Assembly: GCA_019695295.1 (NCBI GenBank)
Contig: JAIBAH010000018.1
Coordinates: 1-51,078 of the forward strand
Source of the DNA: Bacteroidia bacterium
GTDB lineage: Bacteria; Bacteroidota; Bacteroidia; J057
Reading direction: 5' to 3'
DNA: 51,078 nucleotides
The notes under the pieces were generated by a model. It worked only from the letters and a program-made list of their open reading frames with translations. It was not told the DNA's origin and made no database searches. The stretch's first letter is position 1. Each line of letters begins with the position of its first letter. This document shows positions 7,256 through 16,292 of this stretch, piece by piece. Made by a program: the position numbers and the translations under genes.

Positions 7256-8722
7256 ATGAATATTTTGAGACAAACTGTTTTATGCCTTAAGAAAGAGGAA
7301 ATCCGGCATTTTAAACTGTCAGCAGGAGTTTATAAGTCTATAGAGGAAAGAAAGGAATCTGCTTTACTGGATTTAATCCGAAACCGGAAAGAAGCCTACG
7401 ACGAAGAAGAAGCGAGTGTCACGCTGTTTGGCGAAAATGACAAAAACAATTTTTACAGGCTGAAGCACAGACTTGTCCAAATGATTAACCTTAGCTTCTG
7501 GTCTCTGAACCGGGAAGAAGACCCCATGAGTGAAAGCCTGTTTTATTTTTCGTTAGCCCGTCTTTATTACAAAAGAAAGGAAAAAGACCTTGCGGTACAT
7601 TACCTGAAAAAATCGGAAAAAATCGCTCAGATTCACGAAAGTTATGAAGTCCTGGATATGATTTACCGGCAGTGGATACAGGTTGCGATTGAAACTGCCA
7701 CCTTTTCTCCTGAGCCATATATACATTTGCGGAAAGAAAACAATAAAATTCTGGATATGATTCAGGAAATTGATGACGCCCTCGCTTTGATTATCCATAA
7801 GATTAACAGCTCACTGAATGTAGCCTCTGACCACGACCTTCTCAATCAGCTGGAAGAAAAAGTAACTTTATTTACCGCGAGTTTTGAAATTTCGACCCGG
7901 AAAAAATGGAGATTTAAGGTATATGACGCACTCATCCGCCTCCTGCTCCAAAAAAATGACTATCTCATCATGGAAAAGTATTTACTGGAAACTTACCCCG
8001 TTTTTCTGAGAGAAGGCCTCTTTACCAAAGACAATCATGACGACAAACTCAAAATGCTTACTTACATCATCAATACGCTAAACCGGAACGGAAAATACAA
8101 AGAATCTCTTATTTATACCGAAAAACTCCTGAAAGTAATGCACGAATTTCAGGATTTTCTCTATGAAAAATACTTATTTTTTTACTATAATTCATTAGTA
8201 ATCAATTATTTTACAACCGAAAGAAGCAAAGCACTTGAAATTTTGCTCAAGATGAAGCAATTGTCACTGGAAAAACCTCAGGCGGCTGCCGGATTTAACC
8301 TGATTTCGGTTTATCTGAATCTGGCCCTTCTGACCTTTGACCGAAAGGAATTCTCCAAATCCCTCAAATACCTCAATGAACTGTTCAGCATGGATACTTA
8401 CAAAAAAGCAGATTCAGTGCTCAAAATGAAAATAGACATATTTGAAGTCATCGTAATCTGGGAGTTCGATGCCACAGAATTATCCGAAAAAAAAATTCAG
8501 AAAATCCGACGGGATTATCCCTTTATCACAGAAAACCCTGAATGGGCTTATGATAAACTGTTTCTGGAATTGATGGAATCGGTACTGAAAACGGGTGAAA
8601 ACAATTTAGATCAACCGGTTTTTCAGCATTTCAGAAAAGAAGGAACTGCACAAATCCATCCTTCTCATCAGATATTTGACTATAACGACTGGATAGAAAA
8701 GCGGTTTTTTGATAAGAAATAA
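7256..8722 (+). CDS. conserved hypothetical TPR-like helical protein (paralogue of 14528-15979)
   Basis: The 488-residue, soluble, largely helical protein has no signal peptide. The N-terminal about 80 residues (LKKEEIRHFKLS...FYRLKHRLVQMINLSF) match in layout the N-terminus of the gene at 14528-15979: a short helix pair, an F-x-x-L/F-I-R-x segment, and an F-Y-x-L-K-x-R-L motif. The rest consists of helix pairs with TPR-like spacing, for example residues about 98-125 (FYFSLARLYYKRKEKDLAVHYL). No catalytic motif was found. A role as a scaffold or regulatory protein is only an inference. It is flanked on both sides by long AT-rich spacers and appears monocistronic. Confidence 0.7.
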   Translation: MNILRQTVLCLKKEEIRHFKLSAGVYKSIEERKESALLDLIRNRKEAYDEEEASVTLFGENDKNNFYRLKHRLVQMINLSFWSLNREEDPMSESLFYFSLARLYYKRKEKDLAVHYLKKSEKIAQIHESYEVLDMIYRQWIQVAIETATFSPEPYIHLRKENNKILDMIQEIDDALALIIHKINSSLNVASDHDLLNQLEEKVTLFTASFEISTRKKWRFKVYDALIRLLLQKNDYLIMEKYLLETYPVFLREGLFTKDNHDDKLKMLTYIINTLNRNGKYKESLIYTEKLLKVMHEFQDFLYEKYLFFYYNSLVINYFTTERSKALEILLKMKQLSLEKPQAAAGFNLISVYLNLALLTFDRKEFSKSLKYLNELFSMDTYKKADSVLKMKIDIFEVIVIWEFDATELSEKKIQKIRRDYPFITENPEWAYDKLFLELMESVLKTGENNLDQPVFQHFRKEGTAQIHPSHQIFDYNDWIEKRFFDKK

Positions 8723-9023
8723 AAATTACGCCCGGAAGCCCCTTATTTTTAGGCTCATAAAAAAGAAAGAAAAGGATAAATTTCTTTTTTCATAAACAGT
8801 AGAATTAATTTTCAATTATACGATATTCATATTATATAATAATTAAATTTATATATTCCGTACAAAAAAATAAAAGATATTAGAAAAAAACCACCGGAAA
8901 ATTATGTTATATTAGAATTTCATTATATTTTATAAAAAAAACTTGATAATATAAAATTGAGGACTTAAATTGCGGCGTATTCTCACTAAAGGTTATTTCA
9001 CTCTATTTATTTTGTAAATTAAA
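8723..9023. other. AT-rich intergenic region
   Basis: These 301 nt are extremely AT-rich between two plus-strand genes. A weak AGCC/GGCT inverted repeat after the stop codon could be a poor terminator. A TTATTTTG close to 9010 resembles a -7 box but departs from TAnnTTTG. No RNA gene or frame is supported. Confidence 0.4.
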
Positions 9024-10493
9024 ATGAAGTCAAAAATTCTCCTAATCGCATTGATTGCCGGAATGCTGCCGGCAACCGTTTTTTCTCAGTACAGAATGAA
9101 TTATGTCCCGTTGTATAACTACAAAGACGAAGCAGAGCCTATTCACGAAATTCTGGATTTGTTTGACAAAGATTATACGTATGACAATCCCATTTCCAAT
9201 ATATATGATACCCTGATTTACAATACGCACAATTATAATAAATATGAGGTACCCGTATTCAGCAGTGAAGTAATCAATACCCGCCTCAGAAGCCTTCCTA
9301 CAATTATCCCGATGGATTACAATCAGTATGTTCAGCGGTATATAGATGTTTATACGATTGAAAAAAGAGACAGAGTAGCCCAGATTCTCGGACTTACGGA
9401 TGTATATTTCCCCTTAATCGAGCAGGAACTGGACCGTCAGAATATGCCAATGGAGTTAAAATACCTTTCGATTGTGGAAAGCGCCTTAAACCCTCACGCC
9501 AAATCCAGAGCGGGCGCAACAGGACTCTGGCAGTTTATGCTTGCAACCGGTCAGGAATATGGATTAAAGGTTGATTCCTACGTAGATGAAAGAAGAGACC
9601 CCTATAAGTCCACCGTTGCTGCGATTTCCTATCTTAAGAAAGCACACGAAACCTTCGGAGACTGGCTTCTTGCGATTGCCTCCTATAACTGTGGTGCGGG
9701 CAATGTCAGAAAAGCCATCAACCGGGCCGGCGGAGTATATGATTTCTGGGCTATCCGCGATTATCTTCCTGCTGAAACCCGGGGTTACGTTCCGGCATTC
9801 ATCGCTGCTACCTATTCCTTCAATTATTTTTACGACCACAATATCTATCCGATTCATACTACATTCCGGCTGAATCAGGATACGGTACACATCAAAAATC
9901 TGAACCTTTCCCTTTATGAAATCGCTCAGCTGACAGGGGCAAATGTAGAGGAACTCCAAAACCTCAACCCGGAATTAAAGATGGGGGCAATTCCTTATTC
10001 TTCGTATGAGTCCTATATCCTGAGAGTGCCTTCCAGTGTTTCGGATTATTTCTCCAGATATGAAGGATATATTGCCGAAAAATACGGCCCCAGATATTAT
10101 GCTTCCACTCCCGCTTCACAGGTAGTATATTATCACGCTGACGGCAGTGTTTCCTCTTCTCCTACGGTAAATTCCACTTCTTTCGAGAACACGCCTTCTC
10201 CCACTGAGTCTCAGGCTGAAATAGAAAGAAACAATCAGCTTGCAGCAGCAAGAGTTGCTCAGCCTCAGGTAAAAGCAGTAGCACCGGTTACCAAACCCGC
10301 AGCTACACCCGCCAAAACGACTACCCCTGCCAAGCCTGCCACAACAGCAGCAGCAAAATATCATACCGTAAAAAAAGGAGACACGTTATGGGAAATTGGT
10401 CAGAAATACAATGTTTCGGTAGATGCTCTGAGAAAACTTAATGGAAGTGCTGTAAAACAACTGAACCCCGGTGAAAAAGTGAGAATTAAATAA
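9024..10493 (+). CDS. MltD-like membrane-associated lytic transglycosylase with LysM
   Basis: The 489-residue protein has a signal peptide (MKSKILLIALIAGMLPATVFS) and an SLT domain at about residues 125-245. The catalytic glutamate is E152 in the motif KYLSIVESALNPHAKSRAGA, followed by GLWQFM and ASYNCGAGN, the standard family-1 transglycosylase motifs. A LysM-like segment lies at about 293-340, and a clear C-terminal LysM (YHTVKKGDTLWEIGQKYNVS) at 443-488. A proline/alanine/threonine-rich linker (about 405-442) precedes the last domain. The enzyme cleaves glycan strands of peptidoglycan, producing 1,6-anhydromuramic ends, in the periplasm. It is followed by a strong terminator, so it is transcribed alone. 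Confidence 0.92.
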   Translation: MKSKILLIALIAGMLPATVFSQYRMNYVPLYNYKDEAEPIHEILDLFDKDYTYDNPISNIYDTLIYNTHNYNKYEVPVFSSEVINTRLRSLPTIIPMDYNQYVQRYIDVYTIEKRDRVAQILGLTDVYFPLIEQELDRQNMPMELKYLSIVESALNPHAKSRAGATGLWQFMLATGQEYGLKVDSYVDERRDPYKSTVAAISYLKKAHETFGDWLLAIASYNCGAGNVRKAINRAGGVYDFWAIRDYLPAETRGYVPAFIAATYSFNYFYDHNIYPIHTTFRLNQDTVHIKNLNLSLYEIAQLTGANVEELQNLNPELKMGAIPYSSYESYILRVPSSVSDYFSRYEGYIAEKYGPRYYASTPASQVVYYHADGSVSSSPTVNSTSFENTPSPTESQAEIERNNQLAAARVAQPQVKAVAPVTKPAATPAKTTTPAKPATTAAAKYHTVKKGDTLWEIGQKYNVSVDALRKLNGSAVKQLNPGEKVRIK

Positions 10494-10511
10494 TTTTGAC
10501 ACAGAACAGAT

Positions 10512-10550
10512 AAAAAAACTGTCCGGAATAAGACTCCGGACAGTTTTTTT
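10512..10550 (+). terminator. intrinsic terminator of the transglycosylase gene
   Basis: ACTGTCCGGA (10518-10527) pairs with TCCGGACAGT (10535-10544), followed by T7 and preceded by A-rich DNA. It probably also serves the convergent acyl-CoA dehydrogenase gene. Confidence 0.92.
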
Positions 10551-10610
10551 GCTTTTGGATTATATTGCTGCAACCTTTGTAGAAGAAAGATGAAAGGCTG
10601 CTAATCCCGT

Positions 10611-11771
10611 TTATTTTAATATATTTCTGGAAATCACCAGTTTCTGAATTTCAGAAGTACCCTCTCCGATGGTGCAGAGTTTGGAGTCACGGTAAAATTT
10701 CTCCACAGGAAAATCTTTGGTATATCCGTATCCCCCGAAAATCTGAACCGCTTCATTGGCAGTAGCAACGGACACTTCGCTTGCGTAGAGTTTTGCCATT
10801 GCAGAAGCTGTGGTAACAGGCTTTCCGCTCATAATCAGGTCACAGGCGTGGTTAATCATCAGTTCAGAAGCATGTACTTCGGTAGCCATATCTGCGATTT
10901 TAAAAGCAATACCCTGAAAATTGGCAATCGGCTGATCAAACTGATGTCTTTCATTGGCATATTTTACACAGGCGTCCAACGCTCCTTTTGCGATTCCTAA
11001 AGATAAAGCAGCAATCGAAATTCTTCCTCCGTCGAGTACTTTCATTGCCTGATGAAACCCGTCCCCAACTTCTCCCAGAATCTGCGACTTATGTACCCTT
11101 ACATCCTGAAAAATCAGTTCAGTAGTTTCTGAGGCACGCATTCCGAGTTTGTTTTCTTTTTTGCCTGCGGAAAAACCGGGAGTTCCTTTTTCGATAATAA
11201 ATGCAGTAGAATTATTTTTTGATCTTGGCTCTCCGGTTCTTGTCATGATTACCGCTACTTCTCCGCTTTTACCGTGAGTGATAAAGTTTTTGGCACCATT
11301 TATAATATAATAATCTCCGTCCTGTACCGCAACGGTTTTCATATTCCCTGCATCAGAACCGGTATTAGGCTCAGTAAGTCCCCACGCACCAATCCATTCA
11401 GCGGTAGCAAGTTTAGGGAGATACTTACGCTTTTGCTCTTCATTTCCAAATTTCAGGATATGATTGGTACACAATGAGTTGTGAGCTGCAACAGATAAAC
11501 CGATGGAACCACAGAACCTGGCAATTTCCACAATTACGGTTACATATTCATGATACCCGAACCCGGAGCCGCCATATTCATGCGGTACAAGAACCCCCAT
11601 AAACCCCATTTCACCTAATTCGCGGAATACATCCACCGGAAAAGTCTGAGCTTCATCCCATTCCATAATTTGCTGAGGAGTAAAGCGACTCTCTCCATAA
11701 CGGCGAATTGCATCCGCTATCATTTTTTGGTTTTCGCTCATCTCAATTGAAGAAGCATAATTTACTGCCAT
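10611..11771 (-). CDS. acyl-CoA dehydrogenase
   Basis: The 386-residue flavoprotein contains the ACAD signatures [13 protein letters not shown] (FAD and substrate contacts) and the C-terminal [18 protein letters not shown], with E370 at the position of the catalytic base of short- and medium-chain enzymes. It catalyses alpha,beta-dehydrogenation of acyl-CoA, feeding electrons to ETF. Chain-length or branched-chain specificity cannot be fixed from the sequence. The length is standard and the start [14 protein letters not shown] is unambiguous. It lies 105 nt downstream of apt on the same strand and probably has its own weak promoter in that gap. Confidence 0.93.
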   Translation of the reverse strand: MAVNYASSIEMSENQKMIADAIRRYGESRFTPQQIMEWDEAQTFPVDVFRELGEMGFMGVLVPHEYGGSGFGYHEYVTVIVEIARFCGSIGLSVAAHNSLCTNHILKFGNEEQKRKYLPKLATAEWIGAWGLTEPNTGSDAGNMKTVAVQDGDYYIINGAKNFITHGKSGEVAVIMTRTGEPRSKNNSTAFIIEKGTPGFSAGKKENKLGMRASETTELIFQDVRVHKSQILGEVGDGFHQAMKVLDGGRISIAALSLGIAKGALDACVKYANERHQFDQPIANFQGIAFKIADMATEVHASELMINHACDLIMSGKPVTTASAMAKLYASEVSVATANEAVQIFGGYGYTKDFPVEKFYRDSKLCTIGEGTSEIQKLVISRNILK

Positions 11772-11798
11772 AGATTTTATAGTTTATTTGAATAAATA

Positions 11799-11826
11799 CA
11801 ATTTTACAGATTTTGGCCAATACCAA
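11799..11826 (-). promoter_or_regulatory. weak promoter of the acyl-CoA dehydrogenase gene
   Basis: On the minus strand TTG (11826-11824) and TAAAATTG (11806-11799; one mismatch to TAnnTTTG) are 17 bp apart, 28 nt before the start codon. Spacing and box are both imperfect. Confidence 0.35.
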
Positions 11827-11876
11827 CGAAAAATATTAGAAAAAACCAACGTTTAATCAAAAATGTTTGAAATCAA

Positions 11877-12413
11877 TTAACCGGCAAAAGAGCAAACTAC
11901 ATGAATATCTTCGGCCACATTCATTAATTTCTCTTTACCATTCAAAAAATCCAGCCCGATTAAGAAACTGAATCCAATTACTTTTGCCCCCATTTCCATT
12001 GCAAGTCTGGCTGCCGCCAGTGCTGTTCCTCCTGTAGCCAGCAAATCATCGTGAATAATTACGACATCTCCCGGATTAATCATCTCCTTTACGATTTCTA
12101 CCGTGGCTTTTCCATATTCCAGGTCATAGGATATCTCTAATACAGGAGGGGGTAATTTCCCTTTTTTTCGCACCATCACCACGCCCGCATTCAGATTGAC
12201 TGCCATCTGAGGGCCAAACAAAAACCCCCTGCTGTCTATCGCCAGAATTTTATCCACTCCCCTGCCCTTCCAGTGTGCTGCAAGGGCTATATCACACTCC
12301 CGGATGAGTTCCGGATTTAAAAAAATGGGAGAAATATCCTTAAACAATATTCCTTCTTTCGGGAAATCAGGAACAATCCGTATTGTTTGCTTTAGCTTTT
12401 CAGAAAGTGTCAT
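11877..12413 (-). CDS. apt: adenine phosphoribosyltransferase
   Basis: The 178-residue protein shows the PRPP-binding motif VVIIHDDLLATGGTALAA (about residues 117-134) and the N-terminal adenine-recognition segment FPKEGILFKDISPIF typical of APRT. The enzyme converts adenine and PRPP to AMP and pyrophosphate in purine salvage. The length agrees with the family (170-180). It lies 23 nt downstream of tgt on the same strand and is likely the last gene of a lipoprotein-tgt-apt unit, so a queuosine-tRNA enzyme and purine salvage are read from one message. Confidence 0.96.
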   Translation of the reverse strand: MTLSEKLKQTIRIVPDFPKEGILFKDISPIFLNPELIRECDIALAAHWKGRGVDKILAIDSRGFLFGPQMAVNLNAGVVMVRKKGKLPPPVLEISYDLEYGKATVEIVKEMINPGDVVIIHDDLLATGGTALAAARLAMEMGAKVIGFSFLIGLDFLNGKEKLMNVAEDIHVVCSFAG

Positions 12414-12436
12414 ATTTTTTATGCTTTAATGTTGAT

Positions 12437-13567
12437 TTACAACCTTGTAGATACTTTTACTACCATTTCCTTTTTCCAATTGGCAAAACTTCCGGCGAGA
12501 ATCTGCTTCCGGGCTTCTCCCACAAGCCAAAGATAAAAGTGCAGATTATGCGTACTGGCAATCTGAAAAGCAAGCAGTTCGTTTGCCTTAAACAGATGAC
12601 GCAGATACGCTTTGGAATAAAACCGGTCCCCTTCATATTCTGAGGTTTCATCCAGAGGGGAGAAATCGTTTTCGTATTTTATATTTTTAATATTCCGGAT
12701 TCCGTCTTTGGTAAAAAGCAATCCGTGCCTTGCGTTACGGGTAGGCATCACACAGTCAAACATATCCACACCCAGAGCAATACATTCCAGAATATTGGCC
12801 GGAGTCCCTACGCCCATCAGGTAGCGGGGTTTGTTTTCGGGTAAAATTCCGCACACCAGTTCGGTCATTTCATACATATCTTCGGCAGGTTCGCCTACAG
12901 AAAGCCCGCCAATCGCATTTCCTTCCAGATCAAGCCCGGCGATATATTCCGCTGATTCTTTCCTCAAATCCTTATAGGTACTTCCCTGTACAATAGGAAA
13001 GAGGGTTTGACTGTATCCGTACAAAGGTTCTTTTTCAAGAAAATATTTCTTTGCTCTCTCAGCCCATCGGTGCGTCATGTGCATGGATTTTCTGGCATAA
13101 TTATGTTCGCAGGGATAAGGCGTACATTCATCCAGCACCATCATAATATCGGAGCCGATTGCCCTTTGTATATCAATTACTTTTTCGGGAGTAAACAAAT
13201 GCCGGGAGCCATCAATATGTGACTGAAAAACCGCTCCTTCTTCTGTGAGTTTACGGCTATTGGCAAGGCTGTACACCTGATACCCACCGCTATCTGTAAG
13301 GATAGGCCTGTCCCAGTTCATAAAACGGTGGAGTCCTCCGGCATTATTCAGTACAGAAGTGCCGGGTCTGAGATACAGATGATAAGTATTTCCGAGAATA
13401 ATCTGAGCATTGACATCCTGATACAAAGCCTGCTGAGAAACGGCTTTTACAGAACCTACCGTACCCACCGGCATAAAAATAGGCGTTTTAATCACCCCGT
13501 GAGCAGTTTCAACTTCGCCCGCTCTTGCTTTTGTATGATTATCTGAATGATGTAACGTAAATTTCAT
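12437..13567 (-). CDS. tgt: tRNA-guanine transglycosylase lacking the zinc cysteines
   Basis: The 376-residue enzyme exchanges guanine 34 for a queuine precursor in tRNAs for Asp, Asn, His and Tyr. Active-site elements are intact: D92 in LTDSGGYQVYSL, GGLSVGEP (220-227) and the nucleophile D271 in MFDCVMPTRNARHG. In E. coli Tgt the segment after PLD holds the C-x-C-x-x-C zinc ligands; here it reads ETSEYEGDRFYS (306-317) with no cysteine, while the fourth ligand H340 (STHNLHFY) remains. I recall the same loss in other Bacteroidota Tgt proteins, so it is probably a clade trait. It is 15 nt from the upstream lipoprotein gene. Confidence 0.95.
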   Translation of the reverse strand: MKFTLHHSDNHTKARAGEVETAHGVIKTPIFMPVGTVGSVKAVSQQALYQDVNAQIILGNTYHLYLRPGTSVLNNAGGLHRFMNWDRPILTDSGGYQVYSLANSRKLTEEGAVFQSHIDGSRHLFTPEKVIDIQRAIGSDIMMVLDECTPYPCEHNYARKSMHMTHRWAERAKKYFLEKEPLYGYSQTLFPIVQGSTYKDLRKESAEYIAGLDLEGNAIGGLSVGEPAEDMYEMTELVCGILPENKPRYLMGVGTPANILECIALGVDMFDCVMPTRNARHGLLFTKDGIRNIKNIKYENDFSPLDETSEYEGDRFYSKAYLRHLFKANELLAFQIASTHNLHFYLWLVGEARKQILAGSFANWKKEMVVKVSTRL

Positions 13568-13571
13568 GCCA

Positions 13572-13579
13572 CAAAGGTA
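13572..13579 (-). promoter_or_regulatory. possible internal -7 box (TACCTTTG) immediately before tgt
   Basis: CAAAGGTA on the plus strand is TACCTTTG on the minus strand, a perfect TAnnTTTG. It ends 4 nt before the tgt start codon, so transcription from it would give a leaderless or nearly leaderless message. No -33 box is found at 19 bp. Confidence 0.35.
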
Positions 13580-13582
13580 AGA

Positions 13583-14413
13583 TTATTTTACCTCGTAACC
13601 ATACCAATTTCGGGTTTCTGTGTCAAAAAGCCATATTTTTCCTGCGGAGAACGAAAAATTAAACCGGTCAGGAGCCGGTGCATTTTCCGGAAGGGTGATT
13701 GTACCCGTTTGATTGCCTGAACCTTTATCAAACAAAATGACTTTGTGTTTCGAATAACTCAGCAAACCGATTTCTCCTCCTTTATAGCCGGTATAAATGA
13801 TGCTTGTTTCATTGAACTCGTAGGGATTCAGGTCTCCTTTAAGCCCGTAAGTACCGATTTTTTCTGCATTTTTACGGTCATAGCGCTGAATTTCTCCATC
13901 AAAAAAATAAAGAATTTCATCGTTTTTATTATCATAAACCCCTACGGCATTGGCATCCGGCTGATGCGACCCGCCTCTGAAGATTTCATCATAAGATTCC
14001 GGAATTCCCTTTGAATCGAGTTTATACTGAATAATCCCCCCATCATCAAAACTATTTCCTTCGATTGTTTTGGCTTTATCATTGTACCAGAAACCTCTTG
14101 CATCATACTGTGCCGTCAGTTCGTTTTTGAGCATTTTCCCATTTGCGTTAAAAACAGCCAGCGGAAAATAAGGATTGCCTGCAAAAACGGCATACCACTG
14201 ATTGAACTCCGGATGAAAAACTACTCCTGCCCCATTATATCCATTATCTCCATCTTTCCCCATAGGCATACTCAAAGTCAAAACCTTAGAGGCTTTAAGG
14301 TTATTACTCACCTTCAGTGTGCTTTGAGTAGTACGACAGCCGGAAAGCTCCGAAAGCACGATTATCCCCAAAAAGAAAATCAGGATTTTGGTTTTGTTCA
14401 AAAAAGTTCTCAT
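13583..14413 (-). CDS. hypothetical lipoprotein, beta-propeller-like
   Basis: The 276-residue protein has a lipoprotein signal (hydrophobic stretch, then LSGC, Cys at about residue 26), so it is predicted to be anchored in the periplasm or outer membrane. The mature part is beta-rich with recurring W-Y/F and aromatic-Asp segments (FNQWYAVFAGN, GFWYNDKAK, DEILYFFDGE, KIWLFDTE). This pattern suggests a five- or six-bladed propeller-like fold (inference). No enzymatic motif was recognised. It is the first gene of a minus-strand unit with tgt (15 nt away) and apt. Confidence 0.65.
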   Translation of the reverse strand: MRTFLNKTKILIFFLGIIVLSELSGCRTTQSTLKVSNNLKASKVLTLSMPMGKDGDNGYNGAGVVFHPEFNQWYAVFAGNPYFPLAVFNANGKMLKNELTAQYDARGFWYNDKAKTIEGNSFDDGGIIQYKLDSKGIPESYDEIFRGGSHQPDANAVGVYDNKNDEILYFFDGEIQRYDRKNAEKIGTYGLKGDLNPYEFNETSIIYTGYKGGEIGLLSYSKHKVILFDKGSGNQTGTITLPENAPAPDRFNFSFSAGKIWLFDTETRNWYGYEVK

Positions 14414-14503
14414 AATATTTTTTTTAGGTGTTAAAATTATAAAAAATAAGCATATCTTTAAATTACTCCCTTGTATAACTCAGGAATGAACTTAAAGTGA
14501 CAG

Positions 14504-14511
14504 CAAATGTA
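14504..14511 (-). promoter_or_regulatory. -7 box (TACATTTG) upstream of the lipoprotein-tgt-apt unit
   Basis: CAAATGTA on the plus strand equals TACATTTG on the minus strand, a perfect TAnnTTTG, 91 nt upstream of the lipoprotein start. No -33 box is evident at the standard distance. Confidence 0.45.
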
Positions 14512-14527
14512 AAAAATAAAAAATATA

Positions 14528-15979
14528 TTAATTGTCTTCTTCTTCGAGGATAGACAAAAATACTTTTTCCATATCTATGCTTTCCAGCATTTTGTATCGT
14601 CCGGTATTGAGACTGTTCCATTGAGGAATGAGAGTCTGAAGATTTTTCTTTCTTGTACTCGTTCTGTTACCTGAGGCCACAGTAAGAATTTTATGCAATA
14701 CCCTGCAATTGGGATAAAAAGAATCATCTTCATTCCGGAGCTGCCGCTGAATACTTTTCATCAGCTGATCAGCCAGTTCGTTTTCTTTGGAAATAATATA
14801 GCCAATCGCAAGCAGAAACTTTACCTCAAGGTCTGCATAAGTATATTTACGGAAACTCAGGGTATTCCTTAACCCAAAAAGCAGTTTGTTGGATTTGGCA
14901 TAGTCTCCGTTGATAAAACTCACCTTTGCCAGAAAAAGATGATAGTTGATATAAAAAGTAGGGCGGTAAACCTCAACCGGAATATTGGAAAGATAATTTT
15001 CCACATCGGACTGAAGCAGTTTTTCCGTATGATTCTTTACGTGGTGACGGATAATGCTGTAAAGAAACAGGGAAGTCTGGGCATTCATATGATAGCCCAG
15101 CAACAATTCTTCGATTTTATACTCAAGTACTTCAAAGAACATTTGCGCTTTGTCATTTTTCTGACGTACCGAATGCTCATATCTCAAAAAGTCAAACAAA
15201 AGATGGATATGATGATACACCGGTTCGTCTTCATAGATGTTTAAAATATTAAACACCTTTTCAAATATAACGTCTGCGGACTCCAGCTCACAGCGGGGCT
15301 CGTCTGTAATATCAAGAAAGATTATTCCATAAAGATGTACAATAGACTTATAAATGTACAAACGGTGGGAATCATAGAGATTGTTTACATTCTCCAGTTT
15401 TTCCATTACCCTGAGGATAGCCTGAAAATCTTCTTCTTTTCTGGAAAGGAAAAAATTATCAAAATACCGGAAAAACTGCATCAGCAAATCATTTGCATTA
15501 TCTACTGTCAGGGTGTAAGCCACCTGTTTTTTATACTGACTATTATAATAATTATAGGTATCAGTGTCAAAATTATTAAGATTTTGCAATAATTTATAGA
15601 TTATCATCAACCCGTGAGGGAAATCGAGCCGGAGAAGTTCTTTTTCGAGCCGGTTCAGTGCCCCCAGCGAGATTTGCCTTGAATTTTCAAATACTTTTTC
15701 ATTGGCTTTATACACCCTTCCGATAATATCCAGGTTTTTATCGCCAAGACGAAGCATCAGGAACTCCTCTACTTTTTGATTCAGCCGGGATTTCAGTACA
15801 TAAAATGCAGAGGGAGAAATATCGTATTCAGTCAGAAATTCCTTCTCAGGATTATCAGGATTTTTGCGTATAAACTTCAGAAAAGAGGCACTTTTATCCG
15901 CTTTATTGTCAGTAAAGCTCACATAAAGCTCATTAAACTCCGATTCAGTCAGTTGATTAACAATTTTATAAAGTTCCAT
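14528..15979 (-). CDS. conserved hypothetical TPR-like helical protein (paralogue of 7256-8722)
   Basis: The 483-residue cytoplasmic, helix-rich protein has no signal or catalytic motif. Its N-terminus (LTESEFNELYVSF...SASFLKFIRKNP...SAFYVLKSRLNQKVEEFLM) parallels that of the protein encoded at 7256-8722, with the same length class and the same F-Y-x-L-K-x-R-L segment at about residues 58-65. The remainder forms helix pairs with TPR-like features. The two genes are therefore probably diverged paralogues, although identity is low by eye. Function is unknown. A 12-bp inverted pair (TACTCCCTTGTA at 14464-14475 and TACAAGGGAGTA at 16094-16105) brackets the gene. Confidence 0.7.
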   Translation of the reverse strand: MELYKIVNQLTESEFNELYVSFTDNKADKSASFLKFIRKNPDNPEKEFLTEYDISPSAFYVLKSRLNQKVEEFLMLRLGDKNLDIIGRVYKANEKVFENSRQISLGALNRLEKELLRLDFPHGLMIIYKLLQNLNNFDTDTYNYYNSQYKKQVAYTLTVDNANDLLMQFFRYFDNFFLSRKEEDFQAILRVMEKLENVNNLYDSHRLYIYKSIVHLYGIIFLDITDEPRCELESADVIFEKVFNILNIYEDEPVYHHIHLLFDFLRYEHSVRQKNDKAQMFFEVLEYKIEELLLGYHMNAQTSLFLYSIIRHHVKNHTEKLLQSDVENYLSNIPVEVYRPTFYINYHLFLAKVSFINGDYAKSNKLLFGLRNTLSFRKYTYADLEVKFLLAIGYIISKENELADQLMKSIQRQLRNEDDSFYPNCRVLHKILTVASGNRTSTRKKNLQTLIPQWNSLNTGRYKMLESIDMEKVFLSILEEEDN

Positions 15980-16292
15980 ATTTCTTGTCTTAAATTTTTA
16001 GATTTTACCAGCTTGAAATAATTTTTAAAAAAATAATAATCGTTGTAATAATAATAAACCACTAATTTTTTATTCTCAATTATTGAAATAAATTACAAGG
16101 GAGTACAAGCACAAAGATTATGCTAAAATTTAACCCGAGAGTAAAATTAGCAATATATTTTATATTAAAAAAAAAACTCTTTATTAATACTTTTTAACCT
16201 ATGTAATATTTGAGCGCAAAATCAACAAAAATAATATTATGAAATTTACTAAATTGTCCGTTATTTTGCGTCCCTAAAAAGACATAATTATT
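15980..16292. other. AT-rich divergent intergenic region
   Basis: These 313 nt separate a minus-strand and a plus-strand gene. They include TACAAGGGAGTA (16094-16105), the inverse of a 12-mer at 14464, and a minus-strand TATTTTTG (16233-16226). Near 16259 a TTATTTTG precedes the plus-strand gene but is off the TAnnTTTG consensus. No RNA gene is seen. Confidence 0.4.

Noticed and set aside
9564-9959. long open frames antisense to the lytic transglycosylase gene
   Set aside because: They are by-products of codon bias in the real gene; the SLT and LysM motifs fix the plus-strand frame.
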